44,215 nucleotides of DNA from an uncultured Flammeovirgaceae bacterium (GTDB taxonomy: Bacteria > Bacteroidota > Bacteroidia > Cytophagales > MED-G16): NCBI GenBank assembly GCA_913046795.1, contig CAJWTC010000004.1, positions 1 to 44,215 on the forward strand, read 5' to 3'. This document shows, in pieces, positions 8,867-17,358 of this stretch. The notes under the pieces were generated by a model that did no database searches, was not told the DNA's origin, and saw nothing but the letters and a program-made list of their open reading frames with translations. The translations under genes and the position numbers were made by a program. The number at the start of each line of letters is the position of its first letter. The stretch's first letter is position 1.

Positions 8867-9211
8867 TTATTCTATTATGATGATCGATTTATAGAAAATC
8901 AAAATGCTTAAAAATAAATATGTTATTGCAGGCAAAATGTCTGTTATATTATCTTTTATTTTGATTCGAATTAGTATTGCAGAAGTCATCATCACTATAA
9001 AACAGAAAGAAGTTAAGACCAGTAATAAATTAATTTTTAGACCTAATAGAAAGCCTATACCTCCTAATATCTGAAGAAAACCAACTATTTTTCTTTGATT
9101 ACTATATCCCCATCTATTAAACTCTGATTTCATTCTCCTTGAAATGAATGAACTATACCCATATATAATAAAGGAAACAGCAGTAAAAATGATAACAAGA
9201 TTTAAATCCAT
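8867..9211 (-). CDS. DoxX-like membrane protein (second copy)
   Basis: A 114-residue protein with four hydrophobic segments (about 3-20, 41-60, 63-82 and 90-110), the layout of DoxX-like family proteins. It is clearly related to its upstream neighbour: both have EF..(W/F)GYSN followed by IVG.L.I after the first helix and IKIK/FKIK..(L)P before the last. Its ATG follows the neighbour's TAG with no gap, so translation is likely coupled. It is the last gene of the crtD-cruF unit. DoxX-like proteins have no settled biochemical role in such settings; quinone or redox links are known for some relatives. Function here is unknown. Confidence 0.75.
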   Translation of the reverse strand: MDLNLVIIFTAVSFIIYGYSSFISRRMKSEFNRWGYSNQRKIVGFLQILGGIGFLLGLKINLLLVLTSFCFIVMMTSAILIRIKIKDNITDILPAITYLFLSILIFYKSIIIIE

Positions 9212-9559
9212 CTATGAAATATAACCACAGTTAAAAGCGGTTATATACAAGGACATCAGTAGAAAAATTAGAGAAGGCAGAAACTTGATAACAGCATTTT
9301 TTATTTTAAAATGTGAGATCTGGGCACATAACATAAAAAAAGACATTGAGATAGATCCAAATATGATCAAGTCCGTGTACCATATTCCTGCAATCAACAA
9401 TGTTGAAGAAGATATCTTAAGAGCACCTACAATATTTCTGAGTAAATTGGAGTACCCAAACTCTTTAAATTCCGTCTCAACATTATCATATCTGAATGTC
9501 CAGACAATAAATACAGATACAGATACAATTATTTGAAATAATAGAGAAAGTTCAAACAT
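9212..9559 (-). CDS. DoxX-like membrane protein (first copy)
   Basis: A 115-residue protein with four predicted membrane helices. It shares with the next gene the segment EFKEFGYSN..RNIVGALKI and a late FKIKNAVIKFLP segment, so the two arose by tandem duplication. The start overlaps the 3' end of cruF by 8 bases, placing it in the carotenoid operon. No catalytic residues can be named. Role is inferred only from context: a membrane partner of carotenoid modification, or an unrelated passenger. Confidence 0.75.
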   Translation of the reverse strand: MFELSLLFQIIVSVSVFIVWTFRYDNVETEFKEFGYSNLLRNIVGALKISSSTLLIAGIWYTDLIIFGSISMSFFMLCAQISHFKIKNAVIKFLPSLIFLLMSLYITAFNCGYIS

Positions 9560-10199
9560 ATTCTTTAAAATTTAACACTAAGAAAAATATAATAAATGAA
9601 ATGTAGATATTTATTGATATAATAATGCATTTCTTATTAAGAAAATTTTGATAAATATATTGATTGAGTAGACCCAATAAGAACCAACATACATAGTTAT
9701 ATATTAAATTATCATCATTAAAATACCAAAAGTCTATATTACCAGAAACCTGTTCCATAATAACATCAAGGAATAGCATAAGAAAAGAACCTAAGAGAAT
9801 AGAGAAAATCTTATTTTTTGAAAAGATATAATTGGATATGTTACCACATGAGATAGTTAAAACAACCCAGTTTAATCCAATAACTATAGGAACTCCAAAA
9901 ATTGAGATTCCTAAGTTTTCACCATAATAATATGACCCAAATAGTAATCCAGAATTTACACCGATTATCTCACTGACCATACTTACTATTATTATTAATA
10001 AAACAAGCCCATAAGACTTGTATAAAAATTCAATATTTGAATACATAACAACTAAAAAAGTGATTAACAACGATATAGGAGATAAGGATAAGAAGAGATC
10101 AAAATCGATATACATTATACCAAAAAGACCAAATAACTGGTTTACCCAGATTAAAATAAGTAATATTTTAGTTAGATTTTTCAATGAGATCAGAGACAA
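9552..10199 (-). CDS. cruF: CruF-type carotenoid biosynthesis membrane protein (DUF422)
   Basis: A 215-residue, very hydrophobic protein with about six to seven membrane helices. It carries the landmarks of the CruF/DUF422 family: EIIGVNSGLLFGSYYYG near residues 77-93, FGVPIVIGLNW near 100-110, and a LDVIMEQ..NIDFWYF segment near 144-160. CruF-type enzymes add water across the 1',2' double bond of acyclic carotenoid ends on the way to myxol- or saproxanthin-like pigments. It begins 32 bases inside the end of crtD and in turn overlaps the first DoxX gene, which indicates one transcript. The family is recognised with good confidence; the exact product is inferred from the crtD neighbour. Confidence 0.82.
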   Translation of the reverse strand: MSLISLKNLTKILLILIWVNQLFGLFGIMYIDFDLFLSLSPISLLITFLVVMYSNIEFLYKSYGLVLLIIIVSMVSEIIGVNSGLLFGSYYYGENLGISIFGVPIVIGLNWVVLTISCGNISNYIFSKNKIFSILLGSFLMLFLDVIMEQVSGNIDFWYFNDDNLIYNYVCWFLLGLLNQYIYQNFLNKKCIIISINIYISFIIFFLVLNFKEYV

Positions 10200-11628
10200 T
10201 TTTAGATGACATTATACATAATGGAATTCCACCACCAGGGTGAACAGTTCCACCACAGAAGTATAGATTTTTAATACTTCTTGAAAAATTTTGATGTCTT
10301 CTTAATGGTGATAATATCCCGTTAGAAGACTCGCCATATAAGGAACCTAGATAGGAGTTAGTATTTATAGAAATGTCTTTTGGGGTGAATACTCTTTCCT
10401 CAACTATATGATCTTGGATATTAACACTAAAATTTTTATTAATTTTTTCTATTATATTTTTCCTTAGGGTATTTTTTATTTTATCCCAATCTTGGCCGAT
10501 ATCCTTAGGTGAATTGATCATAACAAACCAATTCTCACAACCTTTAGGAGATACATTTTTAATATCTTTTGATGTGATATTGATGTATATCGTAGGGTCA
10601 TTAGTTATTTCATTCTTCTCAAAAATGTTTTTAAATTCTTCTTTATAGTCGTTCGAAAAAAGAATATTATGAAGATCAAGATCCTTAAATTCCCTATTTA
10701 TTCCCCAGAAAAATATTAAGGCTGAACTTGACATGTTTTTTTTATTAGATAGGTATGTTTTATCATTTAGCAACTTCTTATAGGTAATGTTTACATCAAC
10801 ATTTGATATGACCTTATCAAATTTTAAAATCTTGTTATTTAATTTTATACCTGTTGCCTCTTTATTTTTAACAATAATGCTTTCAACGCTTTTATTAAAA
10901 TGAAATTTAACTCCTATTTTACGACACAATTCATACATAGAAGTAGGAATTTGCCTCATTCCTTCATCGCAAACGTGAGTACCATAGTGATTTTCTAAGT
11001 GTTGAATAATAGTCATAATACCCGGTGTTAGGTAGGGAGAAGAGCCATTATAGGTTGCGTATCGATTAAAAACTTGGATCATATATCGGTTTCCTATATC
11101 ATTATTATTTACTTGGTCAAGAGATGAAAATAATTGAAATAATTTTAGGTTGAGAAGGGCCTTAACAGTATCAAAATTTAAATATGTTGATATTTTATTA
11201 ATTGGCCTAAATAAAAAAAGTTCATTTATTAGATCATACTTTTTTTTAGATCTTGAGAAATATTTTAATAATGAATCTTTTTCAATGTAAAATTTACTTA
11301 CAGCCTCATTTATATATTTACTTTTATCTGAGAAGGCTGTAAAATTTGTCTTGTCATCCCAAAAGTATTTACAGTGGATATCCTTCTTTCTATAATTAAA
11401 ATAGTCTCGTGGGTTTTCACCGTGCATCTGAAATAACTCATCGATTAAATGAGGCATTGTTAGAAGAGAGGGGCCAGTATCAAAACTATATTTATTTAAT
11501 TTTATGATACCTAGTTTTCCACCATATGTGTCATTTCTTTCAAAAACACTAACTGAGTGACCTTTTTTAGCTAGACGGATAGCAGAAGAAAGACCTCCAA
11601 TTCCAGAACCAATTACAGCTATTCTCAT
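10168..11628 (-). CDS. crtD: CrtD-type carotenoid 3,4-desaturase (CrtI superfamily)
   Basis: A 486-residue FAD enzyme of the phytoene-desaturase superfamily. It starts with the dinucleotide-binding loop IGSGIGGLSSAIRLAKKG and ends with the C-terminal FAD signature YFCGGTVHPGGGIP. Segments such as FDTGPSLLTMPHLIDELF, FNYRKKDIHCKYFW and FNRYATYNGSSPYLTPGI match the 1-hydroxycarotenoid 3,4-desaturase (CrtD) branch better than phytoene desaturase CrtI. It would introduce the 3',4' double bond after CruF hydration. It is the first gene of the crtD-cruF-doxX-doxX unit. No crtB, crtI, crtY or crtZ is in the window, so the rest of the pathway must be elsewhere. Confidence 0.85.
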   Translation of the reverse strand: MRIAVIGSGIGGLSSAIRLAKKGHSVSVFERNDTYGGKLGIIKLNKYSFDTGPSLLTMPHLIDELFQMHGENPRDYFNYRKKDIHCKYFWDDKTNFTAFSDKSKYINEAVSKFYIEKDSLLKYFSRSKKKYDLINELFLFRPINKISTYLNFDTVKALLNLKLFQLFSSLDQVNNNDIGNRYMIQVFNRYATYNGSSPYLTPGIMTIIQHLENHYGTHVCDEGMRQIPTSMYELCRKIGVKFHFNKSVESIIVKNKEATGIKLNNKILKFDKVISNVDVNITYKKLLNDKTYLSNKKNMSSSALIFFWGINREFKDLDLHNILFSNDYKEEFKNIFEKNEITNDPTIYINITSKDIKNVSPKGCENWFVMINSPKDIGQDWDKIKNTLRKNIIEKINKNFSVNIQDHIVEERVFTPKDISINTNSYLGSLYGESSNGILSPLRRHQNFSRSIKNLYFCGGTVHPGGGIPLCIMSSKIVSDLIEKSN

Positions 11629-11828
11629 TTACAGATATTATTACGAAATAATAAAACAAAAAAACCAATTTTTTAATAAAAGTTATTAAACACTTTAAGT
11701 TTTAAATTTTAATAATTATTATATTATAAATTTTTCATTATTTGCATCATAAAAGATGAATTTAATATTAATTCATTAAGAGAAAAATATTATGTAGATT
11801 AACCAAATTTTAACTTAAAAAATTAAAT
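11629..11828. promoter_or_regulatory. Divergent AT-rich intergenic region between crtD and the secreted protein at 11829
   Basis: A 200-bp gap, the second longest in the window, that must hold promoters for both divergent units. I see no exact TAnnTTTG box on either strand; the nearest is ATTATTTG around 11738 on the plus strand. No hairpin or RNA structure stands out. Confidence 0.35.
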
Positions 11829-12527
11829 ATGAAAAAATTATTATTAATTGCACTTATCATTTTTAGTACTGATGTTATTGCTCAGCAGATGGCTTATAAC
11901 GTTGTTTACGTAAGAGCTGAAGAAAACTCTGAGTGGCAAATAGGAAACTTAATAGAGACATACTATACAGAAAATAAGATGAAATCTGGTGGAGTTGTAT
12001 TAGAGAAGCTAAGACACGGTAGACCAGAAGGAATGACTCACAGAATTGTTTGGTTATGGGAATTAGGAAACAGGGGAATGGTTGATGGAGAATTGGCAGA
12101 CTACGAACAGTCAAACTTCAGGAGTCAGCTTCGAGGATACGTAGAGGAATGGGGCATGTCATACTCTGGCAGAATGATTAACTGGGTTGAAGGAGATATG
12201 GAAGAAACTCCGTTTGTCCACATATGGGATATTACACCAGCTGATCCAGCTGCATTTCAGAAAGCTCACAAAGAATTTATTGAGTCCGTACCTCAAGTAT
12301 TTGGAGGGAGATTCAATGGATTTGGCACATACGATATAAACCAGCCTAATGGCGCTACCCACTGGGTTCTAGTTTCTGGAAAAGACCTAGATGATCACCT
12401 CCAATTATTACATGACCTCGAAACCAAGTACCCTGCTGCTATGCAGAAATTTGGTAAAGATAGAGGTGAGACTACTATAGTTCATGATTTCACTTTCGAA
12501 AACTTAAAGTATATTGTAGCTCAATAA
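11829..12527 (+). CDS. Secreted protein of unknown function, two alpha/beta-barrel-like halves
   Basis: A 232-residue protein with a clear signal peptide (MKKLLLIALIIFS..IAQ, cleavage near residue 19). I do not recognise a named family. The mature part looks like two related halves: each opens with a short strand and a helix (residues about 23-50 and 133-155), then a glycine-rich turn, then a strand with an aromatic core (HRIVWLWEL near 73-81; THWVLVSG near 177-184) and a long helix ending in G. This is the pattern of tandem dimeric alpha/beta-barrel (ABM-like) domains; the assignment is mine and unproven. Codon use is less AT-biased than neighbours and it has its own strong terminator, both of which suggest high expression. 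It is monocistronic. Confidence 0.8.
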   Translation: MKKLLLIALIIFSTDVIAQQMAYNVVYVRAEENSEWQIGNLIETYYTENKMKSGGVVLEKLRHGRPEGMTHRIVWLWELGNRGMVDGELADYEQSNFRSQLRGYVEEWGMSYSGRMINWVEGDMEETPFVHIWDITPADPAAFQKAHKEFIESVPQVFGGRFNGFGTYDINQPNGATHWVLVSGKDLDDHLQLLHDLETKYPAAMQKFGKDRGETTIVHDFTFENLKYIVAQ

Positions 12528-12546
12528 TTTTAAAAATTTATTTAAT

Positions 12547-12576
12547 AAAAAAAGCCCCTTATTATGGGGCTTTTTT
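12547..12576. terminator. Strong intrinsic terminator
   Basis: An A-run, then GCCCC (12554-12558), loop TTATTAT, GGGGC (12566-12570) and six T. It is symmetrical enough to act on both strands. It sits between the convergent secreted-protein gene (ends 12527) and the HDAC-family gene (ends 12599). Confidence 0.92.
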
Positions 12577-12598
12577 ATTGGAGGTAATTAAAACATGA

Positions 12599-13504
12599 TC
12601 AAAAGAAAAGCTCTTGAGCTAATCTAAATGTATTAGAATGTGCCTCAATGATATCTTTAAGGTTTGAAGAGTAACCACCTCCCATACTTATCTGGAGAGG
12701 AATTTTATTTTTCTTACATATATCTAAAACAAATCTGTCTCTTTCCTTACAACCTCTCAATGAGAGACCTAGCTTACCTAGCTTATCGTTAGAAAGCACA
12801 TCTACCCCCGAGAGGTAGAAAATAAAATTGGGCTCAAATTTTTCAATAACTTCTGGAAGATGTTTTTTTAGTTTTTTAAGATAGAAGTCATCATCAGTAT
12901 CATCATCAAACTCTATATCAAGATCACTACTTTCTTTTCTAAAAGGATAATTATTCTTTCCGTGAAAAGAGAGGGTAAATACATCAGAAGAATTTTTAAA
13001 AATTGATGCTGTCCCATTACCCTGATGGACATCAAGATCTATAATTAAAATTTTATCTATGCCTCTCCCATTCGCTAATAATACATTTGCAGCAATAGCC
13101 TGGTCGTTGAGCATACAAAAGGCTTCTCCCCTATCATAAAATGCGTGATGAGTTCCTCCAGCAATATTCAATGAAACCCCGTATTTTAAAGAGAAATCAC
13201 AGCATTCAATAGTACCTCTTGCTATTCTCCTCTCTCTATACACAAGTTCTTTACTCATTGGGAATCCAATTGGTCTCTCCTCTTTCTTAGTTAAATTTAA
13301 ATTACACAGTCTATTATAATAAGACTTGTCGTGAGTCTTAAGCGCATCATCTTCTGATAAGATTTTGGGAATAAAAAAGTTATCTTCAGTGCAAGTTCCC
13401 TCCCTTAATAACTGTTCTGGTATCAGCTCGTACTTTACCATGGGAAATCTATGATCTTTTTCCAGTGGATAAATATAATTTCTATCAAAAGCTATTTTCA
13501 ACAT
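12599..13504 (-). CDS. Histone-deacetylase-family (AcuC/HDAC-like) amidohydrolase
   Basis: A 301-residue zinc deacetylase-fold protein. The catalytic histidine pair is H119/H120 in GGTHHAF. Zinc ligands are D158 and H160 in DLDVHQGNGT and D240 in LSNDKLG. GGGYS near residue 275 supplies the usual glycine-rich loop. Bacterial members remove acetyl or other acyl groups from proteins or small amines; the substrate here cannot be told. It is a single gene, divergent from apt and convergent with the secreted protein across a terminator. Length is typical of short bacterial members. Confidence 0.92.
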   Translation of the reverse strand: MLKIAFDRNYIYPLEKDHRFPMVKYELIPEQLLREGTCTEDNFFIPKILSEDDALKTHDKSYYNRLCNLNLTKKEERPIGFPMSKELVYRERRIARGTIECCDFSLKYGVSLNIAGGTHHAFYDRGEAFCMLNDQAIAANVLLANGRGIDKILIIDLDVHQGNGTASIFKNSSDVFTLSFHGKNNYPFRKESSDLDIEFDDDTDDDFYLKKLKKHLPEVIEKFEPNFIFYLSGVDVLSNDKLGKLGLSLRGCKERDRFVLDICKKNKIPLQISMGGGYSSNLKDIIEAHSNTFRLAQELFF

Positions 13505-13547
13505 AATATTTTCAGATAAAAATTATCTCTATCCTTTTGATATTTAA

Positions 13548-13581
13548 TTTGAAAAAGAAGTTCTGAATTAAACTATATTTG
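13548..13581 (+). promoter_or_regulatory. Candidate promoter of apt
   Basis: TTTG at 13548-13551, a 22-base spacer and TATATTTG at 13574-13581, matching the Bacteroidota pattern. The -7 box ends only nine bases before the apt ATG, so the leader would be very short. Confidence 0.55.
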
Positions 13582-13590
13582 CCATAAATC

Positions 13591-14094
13591 ATGAATTTAG
13601 AATACGTAAAAAATAAAATTGAGTTTTATCAAGACTTCCCAATTAAAGGTGTTGAGTATATTGATTTAAACCCCATCTATAATGACCCAAAAGCTAGAGA
13701 TATACTTGTAGATAAATGTATCGAATTGATAAATAACATAGAATTTGATTACTTAGCACTAATTGAATCAAGAGGTTTTCTTATTGGATCAATTTTAGCT
13801 GATAAACTAAATAAAGGAATTGTACTTTGTAGGAGTAAGAAAAATAGATTACCAGGAAAAATACAGACTGTTAGACACAAACTCGAATATGGTGAGGCAG
13901 TGATGCAGGTTCAAGAGGGAGACGGAAAAGTATTAATTTTTGATGATGTACTTGCAACTGGAGGTACAGCCAACGGAGCATTTAAAGTTTTAAGTCTATC
14001 TGGCTACACACCAATCCATTCACTTTTCTTGGTAGAACTATCACAATTTGATGTAAGATGTGATACTAAGTACAACAGTGCAATCGTACTATAA
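13591..14094 (+). CDS. apt: Adenine phosphoribosyltransferase
   Basis: A 167-residue cytosolic enzyme that makes AMP from adenine and PRPP (purine salvage). The PRPP loop VLIFDDVLATGGTA occupies residues 114-127, and the N-terminal FPIKGVEYIDLNPI segment and IESRGFLIG are typical of Apt. The usual FPxPGI is changed to FPIKGV. The gene ends 3 bases before the 3' end of the convergent tRNA-Ser. Length is close to normal (170-180). Confidence 0.95.
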   Translation: MNLEYVKNKIEFYQDFPIKGVEYIDLNPIYNDPKARDILVDKCIELINNIEFDYLALIESRGFLIGSILADKLNKGIVLCRSKKNRLPGKIQTVRHKLEYGEAVMQVQEGDGKVLIFDDVLATGGTANGAFKVLSLSGYTPIHSLFLVELSQFDVRCDTKYNSAIVL

Positions 14095-14096
14095 AT

Positions 14097-14186
<90 letters not shown>

Positions 14187-14197
14187 ATTAATGATCG

Positions 14198-14205
14198 CAA
14201 ATATA
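14198..14205 (-). promoter_or_regulatory. -7 box for tRNA-Ser
   Basis: Reads TATATTTG on the minus strand and ends 11 bases before the tRNA 5' end, the same distance as for tRNA-Arg. No clear TTG -33 element is present at the expected distance. Confidence 0.55.
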
Positions 14206-14314
14206 AAAATTCCACAATATCATATAAACTTTTATTAACTTTTCTATTTGTGAAAAAGGGTTAAATCATCATTCAAATTTTAATTATAAGAATTCTATTT
14301 AATAATTTTATGTC

Positions 14315-15286
14315 ATGAATTTTTTAGAAGATATCGGCATATTTGAGCTTTCTCTTATATCAATATTTTTTATTTTCTATTTTATTTATCTAGTAAGGAT
14401 TTACAGAATAGGAAAACAAATAAAAGTCAACCTCAAAGGGGTATTTATAAAGTTCTTTATAAGAATTCTATTTTTTACCTTAATGATAATATCTCTCCTT
14501 GGTCCAAATTTTGGTGTAATAGAAGAGAAAGTTGAGGTTATTGGGAAAGACATCATAATTGCTGTCGACCTCTCAGAGTCAATGAATGCAAATGATATCC
14601 AACCAACAAGGTTAGAAAAAGTAAAGTTTGAGATAAAGAGAATAATTAACGAATTCGATAATGACAGATTAGGAATAATTATGTTTTCTGGAGAAGCATT
14701 CGTACAATGCCCTCTAACATATGACAGAAATGCTTTAAACCTGTTTGTTGAGACTTTAAATACGGGCTTAGTCCCAAAAAGTGGAACTGATTTTGGTCCA
14801 CCTTTAGAGTTAGGGCTTTCAAAACTTCAAGATGAGAGTTCTGATGGAAAAGATATAAAGTCTAAGATAATTATCCTATTCTCTGACGGAGAAGACTTTG
14901 GTGATAACACAGAAGAATCTATTGATAAAATAAAGGAGAACTCTTTGAAGTTGTTCAGTGTTGGGATAGGAACTAAAGAGGGAAGTAGAATTAAAGATGA
15001 TTTTGGGAAATTTAAAAAAGACAATGAAGGTAAAGATGTAATAACTAAATTAAATTCATCGTCTCTAAGGGAAACTGCTGATAAAACTGGTGGTAAATAT
15101 TATGAAATATCTAAAAATAAAAATGAGATTAGTCAGATGATAAATGAAATTAAAAATATTAAGGGAGATGTTATTGACCAAAAGATGTCGAATGTGTCAG
15201 ACAATAAATATTTTTATTTTTTATTATGTGCCTTAATTTTAATTGCTATTGATTTTATCTTTGTGTCTAAAATTATATCTCTATGA
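14315..15286 (+). CDS. batB: BatB-like VWA-domain membrane protein
   Basis: A 323-residue protein with membrane helices at about 7-27 and 45-63 and a C-terminal helix at about 302-321. The middle is a von Willebrand A domain with an intact MIDAS start, DLSES at 85-89, and later the T in SGTDFG and D in FSDGED. This is the layout of BatA/BatB aerotolerance proteins, which are thought to act in envelope stress. BatB is favoured because batC follows directly (ATGA overlap, 15283-15286). The usual partners batA, batD and moxR are absent next to it. Confidence 0.85.
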   Translation: MNFLEDIGIFELSLISIFFIFYFIYLVRIYRIGKQIKVNLKGVFIKFFIRILFFTLMIISLLGPNFGVIEEKVEVIGKDIIIAVDLSESMNANDIQPTRLEKVKFEIKRIINEFDNDRLGIIMFSGEAFVQCPLTYDRNALNLFVETLNTGLVPKSGTDFGPPLELGLSKLQDESSDGKDIKSKIIILFSDGEDFGDNTEESIDKIKENSLKLFSVGIGTKEGSRIKDDFGKFKKDNEGKDVITKLNSSSLRETADKTGGKYYEISKNKNEISQMINEIKNIKGDVIDQKMSNVSDNKYFYFLLCALILIAIDFIFVSKIISL

Positions 15287-16044
15287 TTTTTTATATAATC
15301 TTAATATCTACTATTTATATCAACAATATTGATGAGATAAATAGGCTAACTAAAGAAGCTGAATTATTTTTTAAAAATAAGGAATATGAAAAATCAATTA
15401 TTAACTACGACATTCTAATCGATTCATTTGAAGTCTCTGACGAGAAAATATTTTTAAATTTAGCTCACTCTCACTTCTTAAATGGCGATACTACATCTGC
15501 GCTAGAAAATTATAACTATACTACAATAACTGATAATAATAAAATAAAATCAATAGCACTTCAGCAGATAGGCAATATCAATAACAGTAAAAATAAACTT
15601 GAAGAAGCTCTTGATTTCTACAAAGAATCAATCATACATGATAATAATAATCTAGACTCTAAATTCAACTATGAACTTGTAAAGAGAAAAATTGAAGATC
15701 AGAAAAAAAATCAGGAGAAAGATCAAAATAAAGAACAAGATAAAGATCAAAATAAAGAACAAGATAAAGACCAAGAGAAGTCTAATAACAAAAAAAACGA
15801 CGATAAAGGTGAAAAGGATGAAGATAAAGAAGAAAAAGAGAATGATTCAAAAGATAATAAAAAGGAAAAAAACAGCAAAAATAGTGATTCTGAGTCCTTA
15901 GAAGAAAAACTTAAAAAAATCAATATGTCAAAGAAGAAAGCTGAGATGATACTTAACGCTCTAAATAACAATGAATTTCAGTATATTCAACAATTAAAAA
16001 GAAATCCTAAGAAGAAAAAAGATAATAATAAACCTGACTGGTAA
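15283..16044 (+). CDS. batC: BatC-like TPR protein with a charged tail
   Basis: A 253-residue protein: a short hydrophobic N-terminus, then about three TPR-like helix pairs (residues 15-125, e.g. EAELFFKNKEYEKSIINYD and QQIGNINNSKNKLEEALDFYK), then a lysine/glutamate/aspartate-rich low-complexity tail (about 135-205) and a short basic end. BatC proteins have this arrangement and interact with BatB-type VWA proteins. It overlaps batB by 4 bases. A 24-bp tandem duplication lies in the tail. Confidence 0.82.
   Translation: MIFYIILISTIYINNIDEINRLTKEAELFFKNKEYEKSIINYDILIDSFEVSDEKIFLNLAHSHFLNGDTTSALENYNYTTITDNNKIKSIALQQIGNINNSKNKLEEALDFYKESIIHDNNNLDSKFNYELVKRKIEDQKKNQEKDQNKEQDKDQNKEQDKDQEKSNNKKNDDKGEKDEDKEEKENDSKDNKKEKNSKNSDSESLEEKLKKINMSKKKAEMILNALNNNEFQYIQQLKRNPKKKKDNNKPDW
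15721..15768 (+). repeat. Two perfect tandem copies of a 24-bp unit inside batC
   Basis: The unit at 15721-15744 is repeated exactly at 15745-15768 and begins again, imperfectly, at 15769. It encodes the octapeptide DQNKEQDK twice. The unit is a multiple of three, so copy-number change would keep the frame. Confidence 0.95.
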
Positions 16045-16048
16045 CACA

Positions 16049-16984
16049 TTGGATCAAGCGATAAAACATACAGATTTCAAGTTTGAGTCTCTCAAAAAAA
16101 AATATGCCGGCAAAGTGAGAGATGTCTACTACTTCAAAGATAAAATTGTCATGATTGTGACTGACAGGATAAGCGCATTTGATGTAGTCCTCCCAAGGGC
16201 AATTCCATATAAAGGTCAAATCCTCAACCAAATTGCTGAGAAATTTCTTAAAATGACAGAAGATATAGTCCCTAATTGGATAGAAAACGTACCAGACCCA
16301 AATGTAACCATAGGCAAGAGCTGTAAAACCTTCCCTGTTGAAATGGTAATAAGGGGGTATCTGACTGGTCATGCATGGAGATTATATCGTTCTGGAAAGA
16401 GGGAGATCTGCGGTGTAAATATGCCCAAAGGAATGAAAGAACATGACAAGTTTCCTGAACCAATTATAACTCCTACCACAAAAGCAAAAGTTGGACATGA
16501 TGAAGATATATCAAGAGAAGATATTATCTCTAAAGGTATAGTTGCTGAGTCTGATTATATTAAATTAGAAGATTACACTTCAAAACTCTTTAATTTAGGT
16601 ACTCAATATGCAAAATCTAAGAATTTAATTTTAGTAGATACAAAATATGAATTTGGAGAAAATAATAAGAAAATATTTCTTGTTGATGAGATTCACACAC
16701 CAGATTCATCTAGATACTTTTATAAAGATACCTACCAAGACTTACAAAATAATAATCAAAATCAAAGACAGCTATCTAAGGAGTTTGTGAGAGAGTGGCT
16801 AATTGCAAATGGATTCCAAGGAAAAGAAGGACAAGTAATTCCTGAAATGAACGACGAGAGGGTTAATTTAATTTCTCAGCGTTACATTGAGCTATATGAG
16901 AATATAACGGGAGAGAAGTTTATAAAAAGAAATACAGAAAATATGATGAAAGATATTGAATCGAATATTAATATTGCCCTATGA
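16049..16984 (+). CDS. purC: Phosphoribosylaminoimidazole-succinocarboxamide synthase
   Basis: A 311-residue SAICAR synthetase, the step of purine synthesis that joins CAIR and aspartate using ATP. Typical segments: YAGKVRDVY (residues 19-27), DRISAFDVVLP (39-49), MVIRGYLTGHAWR (near 98-110), and LVDEIHTPDSSRY near 210-222. Start is TTG at 16049, 4 bases after the batC stop; the next in-frame ATG falls well inside the conserved N-terminal domain. It overlaps the STAS gene by 4 bases (ATGA). Confidence 0.95.
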   Translation: MDQAIKHTDFKFESLKKKYAGKVRDVYYFKDKIVMIVTDRISAFDVVLPRAIPYKGQILNQIAEKFLKMTEDIVPNWIENVPDPNVTIGKSCKTFPVEMVIRGYLTGHAWRLYRSGKREICGVNMPKGMKEHDKFPEPIITPTTKAKVGHDEDISREDIISKGIVAESDYIKLEDYTSKLFNLGTQYAKSKNLILVDTKYEFGENNKKIFLVDEIHTPDSSRYFYKDTYQDLQNNNQNQRQLSKEFVREWLIANGFQGKEGQVIPEMNDERVNLISQRYIELYENITGEKFIKRNTENMMKDIESNINIAL

Positions 16985-17346
16985 AATACGAAATAGAAAA
17001 AAATGACCTTTACTACATTCTCACTCCAAAAGATGAGAAAATTGACTCTGTTGTTGCTCCAACACTTAAAGCAGACCTTGTGACATATGAGGTAGAAGGA
17101 GCAAAGAATATAATTATTGATCTTAAAAATGTAAAGTTCATGGATTCATCAGGCCTAAGTGCTATGTTAGTTGGTAATAGGACATTTCAAGAAAAAAATT
17201 CTTCATTCATTATATGCAATATTAACGATCACATCGAAAAAATTTTAAAAATATCTAAACTAGATACCGTTCTGGAAATTATACCCACACTTCAAGAATC
17301 GATTGACTCAATTCACCTAGATGAAATTGAGAAGGGCATGCAATAA
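16981..17346 (+). CDS. STAS-domain protein (anti-sigma-factor-antagonist-like)
   Basis: A 121-residue single STAS domain. The conserved loop KFMDSSGLSAML holds the phosphorylatable serine (DSSG, 55-58), as in SpoIIAA/RsbV-type antagonists. In Bacteroidota such proteins are often single genes with unknown partners; no anti-sigma kinase, PP2C phosphatase or sigma factor is near. It is translationally coupled to purC. Confidence 0.88.
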   Translation: MKYEIEKNDLYYILTPKDEKIDSVVAPTLKADLVTYEVEGAKNIIIDLKNVKFMDSSGLSAMLVGNRTFQEKNSSFIICNINDHIEKILKISKLDTVLEIIPTLQESIDSIHLDEIEKGMQ

Positions 17347-17358
17347 AATTTTCAGTAA

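Noticed and set aside
15721..15768. A CRISPR-like repeat
   Set aside because: The copies are directly adjacent with no spacers and lie inside an open frame encoding a charged tail.
15692..15901. A lysine/isoleucine-rich frame over the tail of batC
   Set aside because: It is the +1 reading of the low-complexity repeat (AAA/ATA-rich) and has no independent support.
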